From Halanaerobiales bacterium (GTDB taxonomy: Bacteria > Bacillota > Halanaerobiia > Halanaerobiales > Halanaerobiaceae), in assembly GCA_016278485.1 (NCBI GenBank), contig JADQBT010000001.1, forward strand, positions 41,530 to 105,529: a stretch of DNA of 64,000 nt, written 5' to 3'. The notes below the pieces were generated by a model. It saw only the letters and a list, made by a program, of their open reading frames with translations. It was not told the origin of the DNA and did not search any database. Made by a program: the position numbers and the translations under genes. The number at the start of each line of letters is the position of its first letter. Position 1 is the stretch's first letter. Positions 17,036 to 25,546 of this stretch are shown one piece after another.

Positions 17036-17887
17036 ATGAATTTAAATAATCCATGGTTTGAGGCATGGAAAAGATTAAGAAAAAGTAAAATTGGGCTAGC
17101 TGGAATTGCAATTATATTTATCTTAGTAGCAGTTGCTATTTTTGCACCATTAATTGCTCCGTATAGTCCTATAGAGCAGGATATCATGTCTAGATATCAA
17201 GCACCATCTCAACGTCATTTATTAGGAACTGATGAGATGGGTCGTGATATACTAAGTAGAATTATTTATGGTTCAAGAATATCACTGCAGGTTGGTTTGT
17301 TTTCAATTGGTCTAGCTTTAGTAATTGGAGTGACACTTGGTCTAATAGCTGGATATTATGGCGGTTATTTGGATATGATAATTATGCGGATAATGGATAT
17401 TATGCTGGCTTTTCCCAGTGTATTACTTGCGATAGCGATTGTAGCTATTCTGGGTCCGCAACTTAAAAACGCCATGCTAGCGATAGGAATCATTAATATT
17501 CCACGTTTTGCAAGAATTATTAGATCTTCTACAATTACGATTAAAGAAGATGAATTTATAAGTGCTGCACGTGTTTTAGGAGCAGGGGATTTTAGGATAA
17601 TATTAAAACATCTTTTACCTAATGCAATGGCACCGCTTATTGTCCAGACTACTTTGAGTATAGCAACTGCAATTTTGGAAGCAGCAGCTTTAAGCTTTCT
17701 GGGGTTGGGTGCACAGCCACCCACACCTGAATGGGGTGCAATGCTGAGTGATGCACGTAGTTCACTACAGAAGGCTCCCTGGGTGATGACATTCCCAGGT
17801 ATGGCAATTATTTTCGGTGTGCTTGGATTTAATCTGCTTGGTGATGGTCTAAGGGATGCACTAGATCCTAAAATGAAAAATGTTTAA
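17036..17887 (+). CDS. ABC transporter permease, DppC/OppC type
   Basis: 283 residues with an N-terminal cytoplasmic helix and six membrane segments. The family hallmarks HLLGTDEMGRDILSRIIYGS and the coupling-loop sequence SAARVLGAGDFRIILKHLLPN are present, as is the end block WGAMLSDARSSL. It pairs with the DppB-type permease upstream. A terminator follows 10 bases after the stop, closing a three-gene importer operon (binding protein, permease, permease) without ATPases. Confidence 0.93.
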   Translation: MNLNNPWFEAWKRLRKSKIGLAGIAIIFILVAVAIFAPLIAPYSPIEQDIMSRYQAPSQRHLLGTDEMGRDILSRIIYGSRISLQVGLFSIGLALVIGVTLGLIAGYYGGYLDMIIMRIMDIMLAFPSVLLAIAIVAILGPQLKNAMLAIGIINIPRFARIIRSSTITIKEDEFISAARVLGAGDFRIILKHLLPNAMAPLIVQTTLSIATAILEAAALSFLGLGAQPPTPEWGAMLSDARSSLQKAPWVMTFPGMAIIFGVLGFNLLGDGLRDALDPKMKNV

Positions 17888-17897
17888 TCAACTACAG

Positions 17898-17929
17898 GCA
17901 GGGCGGCTTTAGGCAGTCCTGCTTTTTTT
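17898..17929 (+). terminator. Intrinsic terminator of the peptide ABC operon
   Basis: A 7-bp stem (GCAGGGC with GTCCTGC, one G-T pair; 17898-17904 and 17916-17922) followed by seven T residues. The lgt ribosome site begins a few bases later, so lgt must be transcribed by read-through or from a promoter I did not find. Confidence 0.8.
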
Positions 17930-17942
17930 GGGAGTGATCTAA

Positions 17943-18728
17943 ATGATTGATCCAATAGCTTTTCAATTTGGCCCATTAAGAATTAGATGGTATGGATTGA
18001 TAACTGGTTTGGCACTTTTAGCAGGGTTAAAGTTAGTGCTCTGGCAGGTGAAAAATGATGAGAAAATCAAGGAAGAATTTTTTCTTGATTTTTTAATCTG
18101 GGCCTTACCAATAGCGATAATTGGGGCGCGCCTTTATTACGTGTTATTTCATTTTGATTATTACCAAGCTAATCCAGCTGAAATACTTTCAATCTGGCAT
18201 GGTGGACAAGCGATTCATGGATCAATTATTGGTGGTTTAATTGTCTTATATTTTATGTGTAAAAAATATCAAGTTAGTTTGTTATTGGCTCTAGACTATC
18301 TAGCTCCGGCCATGATATTAGGCCAAGCTATTGGTCGCTGGGGTAATTTCATAAATCAAGAAGCTTTTGGTAGAGTGGTAAGTCCGGAATTTATTAATAG
18401 ATTCCCAGAGTTTATTGCTAAGCAAATGTATATCAATGGAGCTTATCACCACCCAACATTTCTATATGAATCAATCTGGAATTTTATGATATTTATTATT
18501 TTAATTATATTAAGAAAATCAGAAAAAATAATTAAAGGTGATTTATTTGCGATCTATTTTATGATGTATTCGATTGGCAGGTATTTTATCGAAAATATTA
18601 GGACAGATAGCTTAATGTTTTCAGGTTTTCAAGTTGCTCGAATTGTTAGTATCTTAATGATATTAATTGGATTAGTTATTTTATTTAATAATCACAAAAG
18701 TGACCATAAATTGACACATCTTGACTGA
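17943..18728 (+). CDS. lgt: Prolipoprotein diacylglyceryl transferase
   Basis: 261 residues, an integral membrane enzyme. Key motifs: RWYGLITGLALLAG near the N-terminus, WHGGQAIHGSIIGG, and the signature GRWGNFINQEAFG, with a late GRYFIENIRTD block. It transfers diacylglycerol from phosphatidylglycerol to the lipobox cysteine of prolipoproteins, the first step of lipoprotein maturation; the last step (Lnt) is encoded at 5.9 kb. ATG 17943 follows GGGAGTGAT. The metK promoter overlaps its 3' end. Confidence 0.96.
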   Translation: MIDPIAFQFGPLRIRWYGLITGLALLAGLKLVLWQVKNDEKIKEEFFLDFLIWALPIAIIGARLYYVLFHFDYYQANPAEILSIWHGGQAIHGSIIGGLIVLYFMCKKYQVSLLLALDYLAPAMILGQAIGRWGNFINQEAFGRVVSPEFINRFPEFIAKQMYINGAYHHPTFLYESIWNFMIFIILIILRKSEKIIKGDLFAIYFMMYSIGRYFIENIRTDSLMFSGFQVARIVSILMILIGLVILFNNHKSDHKLTHLD

Positions 18729-18739
18729 TATGCTAAACT
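18711..18739 (+). promoter_or_regulatory. Promoter of metK
   Basis: TTGACA (18711-18716), 17-base spacer, TAAACT (18734-18739) preceded by TGC, an extended -10. It overlaps the last codons of lgt. The leader is only about 27 bases, which leaves no room for a SAM riboswitch. Confidence 0.7.
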
Positions 18740-18772
18740 AAATTTATTAAGTTTAATGAAGAAGGTGATCAG

Positions 18773-19954
18773 ATGCCAAGAAATTATTTATTTACTTCAG
18801 AATCAGTTACTGAAGGACATCCAGATAAAGTTGCGGACCAGATATCAGATGCTGTCTTAGATGCTATTCTAGCCCAAGACCCAGATGCTAGGGTTGCTTG
18901 TGAGGCGCTAGTAACAACAGGTATGGTATTAGTCTCAGGTGAAATTTCTACAGACTGTTATGTTGAATTAACTGAACTTATCAGAAAAACTATTAAGGAT
19001 ATTGGTTATGATAGAGCTAAATATGGGTTTGATGGTGATACTTGCGCAGTGCTAACTGCTATTGATGAGCAATCAACTGATATAGCATTAGGTGTTGACC
19101 ATTCTTTAGAAGAGAAGAAAGGTCAAGCAAAGGATGAAATAGGTGCAGGTGATCAAGGTTTAATGTTTGGGTTTGCTTGTAATGAAACAGAAGAATTGAT
19201 GCCTTTACCAATCATGCTTGCTCATAAATTGTCACGTCGCTTGGCCAAAGTGAGAAAAGACGGTCTACTTGATTATTTGAGACCAGATGGTAAAACACAG
19301 GTTACAGTAGAATATGATGATTATACTCCGATTAGAGTAGATAAAGTATTAGTCTCAAGCCAACATCACCCAGATATTTCCCAAGATAAGATTCAGCAGG
19401 ATATAATAGAACATGTGATTAAGCCAATCATTCCAGCAGAAATGCTTGACGAAAAAACAGAATATCTTGTCAATCCAACGGGTCGTTTTGTTATTGGTGG
19501 CCCACACGGAGATACAGGTCTTACTGGTAGAAAAATTATAGTTGATACATATGGCGGAATATCTCGCCATGGTGGTGGTGCATTTTCAGGTAAAGATCCT
19601 ACAAAAGTTGATCGTTCTGCATCATATGCAGCTCGCTATGTTGCCAAAAATATTGTGGCAGCTGAACTTGCTTTAAGATGTGAAGTTCAGGTTGCTTATG
19701 CAATTGGTGTGGCAAGACCTTTATCAGTTATGGTAGATACTTTTGGAACAGGAAAATTAGCTGATCAAAAATTGGAGAAAATCGTTAAGGAAATATTTGA
19801 TTTAAGACCTGCCAAAATCATAGAAACGCTTCAATTGAGGCAACCTATTTATCAACAGGTAGCAAGTTATGGTCATTTTGGCCGCCATGATCTAGATTTG
19901 CCCTGGGAGAAAACAGATCGAATTAAAGAACTGCAAGAAAAAGCAGGTTTATAA
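18773..19954 (+). CDS. metK: S-adenosylmethionine synthetase
   Basis: 393 residues. All signature blocks are present: [29 protein letters not shown] (canonical GAGDQGIMFGYA), [14 protein letters not shown] and the phosphate loop [16 protein letters not shown]. It makes S-adenosylmethionine from ATP and methionine and so supplies the several methyltransferases and the radical-SAM enzyme RlmN encoded in this window. It has its own promoter, a GAAGGTGAT ribosome site and a terminator, so is a single-gene unit. Confidence 0.98.
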   Translation: MPRNYLFTSESVTEGHPDKVADQISDAVLDAILAQDPDARVACEALVTTGMVLVSGEISTDCYVELTELIRKTIKDIGYDRAKYGFDGDTCAVLTAIDEQSTDIALGVDHSLEEKKGQAKDEIGAGDQGLMFGFACNETEELMPLPIMLAHKLSRRLAKVRKDGLLDYLRPDGKTQVTVEYDDYTPIRVDKVLVSSQHHPDISQDKIQQDIIEHVIKPIIPAEMLDEKTEYLVNPTGRFVIGGPHGDTGLTGRKIIVDTYGGISRHGGGAFSGKDPTKVDRSASYAARYVAKNIVAAELALRCEVQVAYAIGVARPLSVMVDTFGTGKLADQKLEKIVKEIFDLRPAKIIETLQLRQPIYQQVASYGHFGRHDLDLPWEKTDRIKELQEKAGL

Positions 19955-19969
19955 TATTAAAGTAGTTTA

Positions 19970-19998
19970 TACCGGAGGCCAGTACCTTCGGTATTTTT
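19970..19998 (+). terminator. Intrinsic terminator after metK
   Basis: A 9-bp stem (19970-19978 with 19985-19993, one G-T pair), 6-base loop, and five T residues directly after the stem. Confidence 0.8.
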
Positions 19999-20023
19999 GT
20001 TAAGATAAAGATGGGGTGAAATA

Positions 20024-21070
20024 ATGAGCCAGAACTATAAAATGGTAGACCGGAAGAAAATGATGAGTGGACTCCGGCTGGCTGTAATTATTAGTTTGCT
20101 TTTTTCAGCAGCTATAATTTTTTTTACTATAGATGAAAATTCATTACAGAAAGTTTTAGAAAGTTTAAGTTTTAAATATATTATTTATCTATTATTAATC
20201 TATGCTGGATATTGGTTATTTTCTGGCTTAAGATTGGCAATCATGGTTAATACAGTTGGTGGGAAGATTGGCCTGTGGGATGGGATAAAGGTTGCTTTAT
20301 CAGGTGCATTTGTTTCAAATGTAACACCTTTTGCAACAGGTGGCGGGCCATTCCAGATTTATTTTTTGCATAAAAAGGGAGTTAATCTCGGTAAATCATC
20401 AACAGTTGTAGTTTTTCAATTTGTCTTAAGAATCTTCTTTTTTGGGTTAAGTATACCATTTTATTATATATTTTTTAGATCGGCAATTGATTCAGGAGCA
20501 ATTCCCGACACATTTTTTTATTTAGCTTTAATACTTGGTTTTGTCTTTTCGTTCTTTTTACTTATCCTCATTTTGGTACCATCGATAACTAATGGTCTCT
20601 TAAAAAACCTTTTTAAAATGAAATTTGTGAGGAAAATTTTTAAAAAGAGTCATAAAGCAAAAAAATTATTGGTTAAGGGTAAAAGAGAGCTAGAAGATTT
20701 TCGGCATTCATTAAGGGTAATGAGTCGTTATAAAAGTCGGTTATTTCTTGCCTTTTTATGTACGATTGCTTATTGGATATTTTTATTTTCTATTATGCCA
20801 GTTATTTTAATGGCTCTTGGTCTGGAACCGAATTTCATGAAAGCATTTGTTATGCAAACAATCTACTTTTTAATAATTCCATTTATGCCAACACCTGGTG
20901 CCAGTGGAATTGCAGAGATGAGTATAGCTTCAATTTTTGCTTCATTTATGCCTAGCAGCTTAATTGGATTTGTCACTTTTGCTTGGAGATTGGTTACTTT
21001 TTATTTAGTGTTACTAGTAGGAGGAATTATTGCATTTAGGGAGTTTTACAAAGGAAGTATAGAAGAATGA
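20024..21070 (+). CDS. Flippase-like membrane protein (LPG-synthase transmembrane / UPF0104 family)
   Basis: 348 residues, with about eight hydrophobic segments. The family signature is the loop NVTPFATGGGPFQIYFL, with a matching second motif near the C-terminus, PFMPTPGASGIAEMSIAS. Proteins of this family include the membrane part of lysyl-phosphatidylglycerol synthases and stand-alone members with a proposed lipid-flipping role. This one lacks the soluble aminoacyl-transferase domain, so it is not MprF. The stop overlaps the priA ATG (ATGA), so the two are co-translated, although a functional link is not obvious. Confidence 0.85.
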   Translation: MSQNYKMVDRKKMMSGLRLAVIISLLFSAAIIFFTIDENSLQKVLESLSFKYIIYLLLIYAGYWLFSGLRLAIMVNTVGGKIGLWDGIKVALSGAFVSNVTPFATGGGPFQIYFLHKKGVNLGKSSTVVVFQFVLRIFFFGLSIPFYYIFFRSAIDSGAIPDTFFYLALILGFVFSFFLLILILVPSITNGLLKNLFKMKFVRKIFKKSHKAKKLLVKGKRELEDFRHSLRVMSRYKSRLFLAFLCTIAYWIFLFSIMPVILMALGLEPNFMKAFVMQTIYFLIIPFMPTPGASGIAEMSIASIFASFMPSSLIGFVTFAWRLVTFYLVLLVGGIIAFREFYKGSIEE

Positions 21071-23304
21071 ATAAATATATTAAAGTAGTTGTAGATGTTC
21101 CTGTAGCCAGGGTGGATAAAATGTTCGATTATCAACTGCCAACAGACTTAGTCAATCAGACTAAGGTTGGCCAGGCAGTTAAAGTGCCATTTGGGCGCCG
21201 CCAGGTTACAGGATTTATTGTTGCAATTGGTGAAACTCCAGCAATAGAGGCAAGTAAAATAAAGAAGATAAAAAACATCATGCAAGCAGAACCTTTTTTT
21301 GATAAAAAAATGCTTTCTCTTTATAAATGGATAGCTAGTTTTTATCATTCCTATTTGATACAGGTTATTAAAGCAGCTATTCCTTATGGAGCTGTCCGTG
21401 GTAAAGTCAATAAAAAAACTATTCAATGTATTACTTTAGCGCAGAGCGAAGAAGCAACTAAGCAGATTATTAAGGAACTTTCGAATCGGGCCTATAAGCA
21501 GCAGGCTGTGTTAAAATATTTGCTTGCTAATAATGAAACTGATCTAACAATAACTGAATTGGCAAAGCGAGTAGAGACAACTTCAGGGACTGTATACCGT
21601 TTAATAGAAAAAAAGTATTTAAAGTATTATAATAAAGATGAGCGGAGAAAACCATCTTTTCATGGTAAATCTGCAAAAAATAGTTTTAAATTAACAAAAT
21701 TTCAAGAAAATGCAGTAGCTAATATAAACCAAAATCTTGCAAATAATAAATTTGGTGTTTTTTTATTACATGGAGTTACTGGAAGTGGGAAGACCGAAGT
21801 TTATATCAGGTTATTAGAAAAAAATCTGCAGAAAAAGCAGGGAGCAATTTTACTTGTTCCAGAAATAGCTTTGACGCCTGTCATGGTTGGTAAATTGTTG
21901 GCTAGATTTAATGATGAAATAGCAGTTTTGCATAGTAATCTATCATCAGGAGAACGTTATGATGAATGGTGTAGACTAAAAGATGGTAAAGCCAGTATTG
22001 CTGTAGGAGCACGCTCAGCTATCTTTGCTCCAGTTAAAGATTTAGGGCTAATTATAATTGATGAAGAACATGAGAATACTTATAAACAGACAGAATATCC
22101 GCCTTATCACGCCAGACAAGTGGCAGTTAAAAGAGCTAGTGAAGAAGATGCAGTTGTTGTATTAGGTTCTGCAACACCAACTATTGAATCCAGCTATTTG
22201 GCGAGAAAAGACAAATTTAAACTTTTGGAGTTGCCAGAACGTATTTATCAGGCTGAAATGCCACCTGTATTAGTTGTAGATATGCGAGAAGAATTAAAAG
22301 AAGGCAACTTTTCAATCTTTAGTAATAAACTAAAATCAGAAATAGAAAAAACATTGGCGAGAAATAAGCAGGTATTATTATTTTTAAATAGGCGTGGTTT
22401 TGCCAGTTTTTATTTATGTAGAAGCTGTGGTCATGTGATAGAATGTAATCATTGTGATATTTCTTTGACCTATCATACAAATCCAGACCGTTTAGTCTGT
22501 CATTATTGTGGTTATCAAGTAAATACTCCCCACAAGTGTCCTGTCTGTGCAAGCAAATATATCAAACCTTTTGGTCTGGGGACACAGCGGATTACAGATG
22601 AGATAGAAGCATCGTTTCCGGAAGCAAATGTTGTGAGAATGGATGCTGATACAACAACCAGAAAAGGGTCACATCAAAAAATATTAAATCGGTTGGCAGA
22701 TGGGGGAATAGATATTTTAATTGGAACCCAGATGGTGGCCAAAGGCCATGATTTTCCAGCAATTGAATTAGTGGGAGTCATTGCTGCTGATACTTCATTA
22801 AGCTTACCTGACTTTCGTTCTTCTGAACGGACCTTTCAGTTATTAACCCAGGTGGCTGGTCGAACTGGTCGTGGTGATAAACAAGGGAAAGTCATTGTAC
22901 AGACTTATCAACCTGATCACTTTAGTATTCAGGCAGCAGCTGAACATGACTATAATTCTTTTTATGAAAAGGAATTATCGATTAGGAAAGATCTTAATTA
23001 TCCTCCTTTTAGTAGATTAGTTAATCTAACAGTTCAGGGATTAGCAGAAAACCAGGTAGAAAAAGTTGCAGATCAATTAGCGGTCTTTCTGCATAATTAT
23101 AAAAATCATTATCAGGAGTTATTGGGGCCAGTCCCAGCTCCCCTTGCTAAAGTTCGTAATAAATTCCGCTGGCAGATTGTACTTAAATTTGAAAACGGCG
23201 CAAAAAGAGAGTATGTAATTCAAAAATTAGAAGAAAATTTTTTGCCAGTTAGTTATCAGCAGGTTGAACTGCGTATTGATGTAGATCCATGGCAAATGTT
23301 ATAA
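21067..23304 (+). CDS. priA: Primosomal protein N' (replication restart helicase PriA)
   Basis: 745 residues. An N-terminal DNA-binding domain (VDVPVARVDKMFDYQLP) precedes the helicase core with Walker A GVTGSGKTEVY and Walker B DEEH. Eight cysteines in CxxC pairs (CRSCG, CNHCD, CHYCG, CPVCA) form the zinc-binding insert, and GRTGRGDKQGKV is motif VI. It recognises stalled forks and reloads the replisome. The ATG overlaps the stop of the preceding gene by 4 bases; priA-def-fmt is a classical Firmicute order. Confidence 0.97.
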   Translation: MNKYIKVVVDVPVARVDKMFDYQLPTDLVNQTKVGQAVKVPFGRRQVTGFIVAIGETPAIEASKIKKIKNIMQAEPFFDKKMLSLYKWIASFYHSYLIQVIKAAIPYGAVRGKVNKKTIQCITLAQSEEATKQIIKELSNRAYKQQAVLKYLLANNETDLTITELAKRVETTSGTVYRLIEKKYLKYYNKDERRKPSFHGKSAKNSFKLTKFQENAVANINQNLANNKFGVFLLHGVTGSGKTEVYIRLLEKNLQKKQGAILLVPEIALTPVMVGKLLARFNDEIAVLHSNLSSGERYDEWCRLKDGKASIAVGARSAIFAPVKDLGLIIIDEEHENTYKQTEYPPYHARQVAVKRASEEDAVVVLGSATPTIESSYLARKDKFKLLELPERIYQAEMPPVLVVDMREELKEGNFSIFSNKLKSEIEKTLARNKQVLLFLNRRGFASFYLCRSCGHVIECNHCDISLTYHTNPDRLVCHYCGYQVNTPHKCPVCASKYIKPFGLGTQRITDEIEASFPEANVVRMDADTTTRKGSHQKILNRLADGGIDILIGTQMVAKGHDFPAIELVGVIAADTSLSLPDFRSSERTFQLLTQVAGRTGRGDKQGKVIVQTYQPDHFSIQAAAEHDYNSFYEKELSIRKDLNYPPFSRLVNLTVQGLAENQVEKVADQLAVFLHNYKNHYQELLGPVPAPLAKVRNKFRWQIVLKFENGAKREYVIQKLEENFLPVSYQQVELRIDVDPWQML

Positions 23305-23327
23305 TTAAAATAAGGAGATGATTAACC

Positions 23328-23771
23328 ATGGCTGTATTGAGAATTAGAGAAATAGGTGACCCCGTATTAAGAAGCAAAACAAAAGAAGTTACTGAGGTAA
23401 CTGATAAAACAGCTAACCTCATTGATAATATGATTGATACAATGCGGGCTGCAGATGGAATTGGTCTGGCTGCTCCCCAGGTAGGAATTTTACTGAAGGT
23501 AATTGTGGTAGAGGTTGAAGGTGAACTATTAGAATTAATCAATCCTGAAATTATCAGTGAAGAAGGAAAAGCTATTATGGAAGAAGGTTGTTTAAGTATT
23601 CCGGGTAAAAATGGAGATGTGGTAAGAGCAAAAAGTATTGTTGTCAAAGCTTTAGATAGAGATGGTCAAGAGATTGAGATTGAAGCAGAAAATCTTTTTG
23701 CTAGAGCAATTCAACATGAAATCGATCATTTAGAAGGAGTATTGTTTGTTGATAAACTTTTTGAAGTTTAA
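23328..23771 (+). CDS. def: Peptide deformylase
   Basis: 147 residues. The three motifs are GIGLAAPQVG, EEGCLSIPG (metal-ligand Cys) and QHEIDHLEG (HExxH, two metal-ligand His and catalytic Glu). It removes the formyl group from nascent proteins. It is adjacent to fmt, which adds that group to initiator tRNA. The ATG has AAGGAGATGA upstream. Confidence 0.97.
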   Translation: MAVLRIREIGDPVLRSKTKEVTEVTDKTANLIDNMIDTMRAADGIGLAAPQVGILLKVIVVEVEGELLELINPEIISEEGKAIMEEGCLSIPGKNGDVVRAKSIVVKALDRDGQEIEIEAENLFARAIQHEIDHLEGVLFVDKLFEV

Positions 23772-23807
23772 TAAAATTTCTCAAAGTGTAATGAGAGGTG
23801 ATAAAAT

Positions 23808-24743
23808 ATGAATATAATTTTTATGGGTACACCTATCTTTGCAGTACCATCATTAAAAAATATAATACAGGCAGATGGATGTGACGTTAAAGCGGTAGTT
23901 ACTCAACCAGATCGTAAAAAAGGTAGAGGTCAGAAATCCCAACCGTCACCTGTAAAGAAAACAGCACAGAAATATAATTTGCCGGTTTTACAGAGTGAGA
24001 ATATTAACCAAGCAGAGTTTATTGAAAGTATGCAAAAATATCAACCTGATTTTATTGTAGTTGTTGCCTTTGGGCAAAAATTAGCTGAGGAAGTGCTTAA
24101 TCTTCCCAAATTTGCCTGTATTAACTTGCACGCTTCCTTACTGCCTAAGTATAGAGGAGCAAGTCCAATTCATCAAGCAATAATTAATGGTGATAAGCTA
24201 ACTGGTAATACTACAATGTATATGGGAGCCGGGTGGGATAATGGGGACATAATTTATCAACAAGAGGTAAAAATAAAAAGAAGTGACAATGTTGGTAGTC
24301 TGCATGATAAACTGGCAATCAAAGGAGCTCAATTATTAGTTCAAACTTTAGAAGACATTTATGCAGGTCAGGCGCCGCGACAGCCACAGGTTGAAGCAGA
24401 AGCTACTTATGCAGGAAAAATAGATAAATCAATCGGGGAAATTGACTGGCATGATTCAGCAGAGGATATTTTCAATCTCGTGCGTGGAGTAAATCCTTGG
24501 CCAGGAGCTTTTACCTATTTAGACGGTAAACTACTAAAGATTTGGCGGGTTGAACCACTTAGCGAAAATGCAGCTGATTATTCAGCAGGTCAAGTAGTAG
24601 GCTGTTCAGAAAAAGGTATTATTGTAAAAACAGGTAATGGCTTAGTCAGAATAGCTAAACTACAATTGGCTAGTCGCAAAAAAATGGATTCTGGTGAATT
24701 TGTTTGTGGGTATGATCTTAAAGCAGGAAAAAAACTAGGCTGA
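23808..24743 (+). CDS. fmt: Methionyl-tRNA formyltransferase
   Basis: 311 residues. N-terminal formyl-transfer domain with MGTPIFAVPSL, the catalytic HASLLPKYRGASPI block and GWDNGDIIYQQ, then a C-terminal tRNA-binding domain (INPWPGAFT-like VNPWPGAFTYL). It uses 10-formyl-tetrahydrofolate to formylate Met-tRNAi. It is followed by a gap holding an unusual 10-bp tandem repeat. Confidence 0.97.
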   Translation: MNIIFMGTPIFAVPSLKNIIQADGCDVKAVVTQPDRKKGRGQKSQPSPVKKTAQKYNLPVLQSENINQAEFIESMQKYQPDFIVVVAFGQKLAEEVLNLPKFACINLHASLLPKYRGASPIHQAIINGDKLTGNTTMYMGAGWDNGDIIYQQEVKIKRSDNVGSLHDKLAIKGAQLLVQTLEDIYAGQAPRQPQVEAEATYAGKIDKSIGEIDWHDSAEDIFNLVRGVNPWPGAFTYLDGKLLKIWRVEPLSENAADYSAGQVVGCSEKGIIVKTGNGLVRIAKLQLASRKKMDSGEFVCGYDLKAGKKLG

Positions 24744-24750
24744 TTTGAAT

Positions 24751-24810
24751 TAATTTAGGCTAATTCAGACTAATTCAGACCAATTTGAGCTAATTTTGGC
24801 CAATACCAAG
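24751..24810. repeat. Degenerate 10-bp tandem repeat with phased AATT tracts
   Basis: Five clear successive 10-base units (TAATTTAGGC, TAATTCAGAC, TAATTCAGAC, CAATTTGAGC, TAATTTTGGC) plus a decaying sixth, in register at exactly 10 bp. The AATT core repeats once per helical turn, which should bend DNA. It occupies nearly all of the fmt-to-peptidase gap. No function is known. Confidence 0.8.
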
Positions 24811-24832
24811 TTTAATTAGAGGGGGACGAAAA

Positions 24833-25528
24833 ATGTTTTTTCCATTTTTTTATGATCCAACATTTTTGATTTTAATACCAGCATTGTTGATTGCAACTTA
24901 TGCACAATTTAAAGTTAAAAGGACATTTAGTGAATTTAGTGATAAGTATAGTAAATCAGGCTTAAATGGAGCTGAAGTCGCACAACGTATCATGGAAGAT
25001 AATGGGATTAGAGATGTAAGTGTAAAGCAAATAAGTGGTAAATTAAGTGATCATTATGATCCTAAAGAAAAAGTATTAAATTTGTCACAAAAAGTCTACC
25101 AAAGTAATTCACTTGCTTCAATTGGAGTGGCGGCTCACGAGGCAGGTCACGCTATTCAAGATGCTAAGAATTATACACCACTTGGAATTCGGGCGCGTTT
25201 GGTTCCAGTAGCCAGCATAGGTTCTAGTTTTGGTTTACCAATGGCTATTGTGGGATTTTTCTTGCAGACACAGTTTCTGATTGGCCTTGGTTTTATTATG
25301 TTTGCAGGTGCTTTTTTGTTCCATTTGGTAACTTTACCGGTAGAGTTTAATGCCAGTAACCGGGCTATTCAGCAGATTAGGGCAGGCGGTTATCTATCAG
25401 AACAAGAAATACAGGGAGCAAAAAAAGTTTTGAGGGCAGCAGCATTCACTTATGTAGCAGCTACCTTAGTGGCATTGGCAAACTTACTAAGAATATTTAT
25501 TTTATTTGGCATGGGTAGTGACGACTAG
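24833..25528 (+). CDS. Neutral zinc metallopeptidase, YugP-like membrane protein
   Basis: 231 residues. An N-terminal membrane helix (FDPTFLILIPALLIATYAQF-like) is followed by the zinc-peptidase motif AAHEAGHAIQD (HExGH), then two hydrophobic segments and a C-terminal helix (AAFTYVAATLVALANLL). The family (Zn_peptidase_2) is common beside rsmB in Clostridia-like genomes, but its substrates are unknown. ATG 24833 has GAGGGGGAC upstream. The repeat-filled gap upstream could hold its promoter. Confidence 0.88.
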   Translation: MFFPFFYDPTFLILIPALLIATYAQFKVKRTFSEFSDKYSKSGLNGAEVAQRIMEDNGIRDVSVKQISGKLSDHYDPKEKVLNLSQKVYQSNSLASIGVAAHEAGHAIQDAKNYTPLGIRARLVPVASIGSSFGLPMAIVGFFLQTQFLIGLGFIMFAGAFLFHLVTLPVEFNASNRAIQQIRAGGYLSEQEIQGAKKVLRAAAFTYVAATLVALANLLRIFILFGMGSDD

Positions 25529-25546
25529 ACGGGAGTTAATTTTATA

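Noticed and set aside
17365..17724. 119-codon open frame antisense to the DppC-type permease
   Set aside because: Lies wholly inside a strongly conserved gene, has no ribosome site and no recognisable protein; a shadow frame.
18729..18772. SAM riboswitch before metK
   Set aside because: The promoter leaves a leader of only about 27 bases, and no conserved riboswitch core is present.
23249..23647. 132-codon antisense frame over priA end and def
   Set aside because: Composition reflects the complement of def; no site, no homology pattern.
24751..24810. CRISPR-like array
   Set aside because: Units are 10 bp with no spacers and no cas genes nearby; it is a simple tandem repeat.
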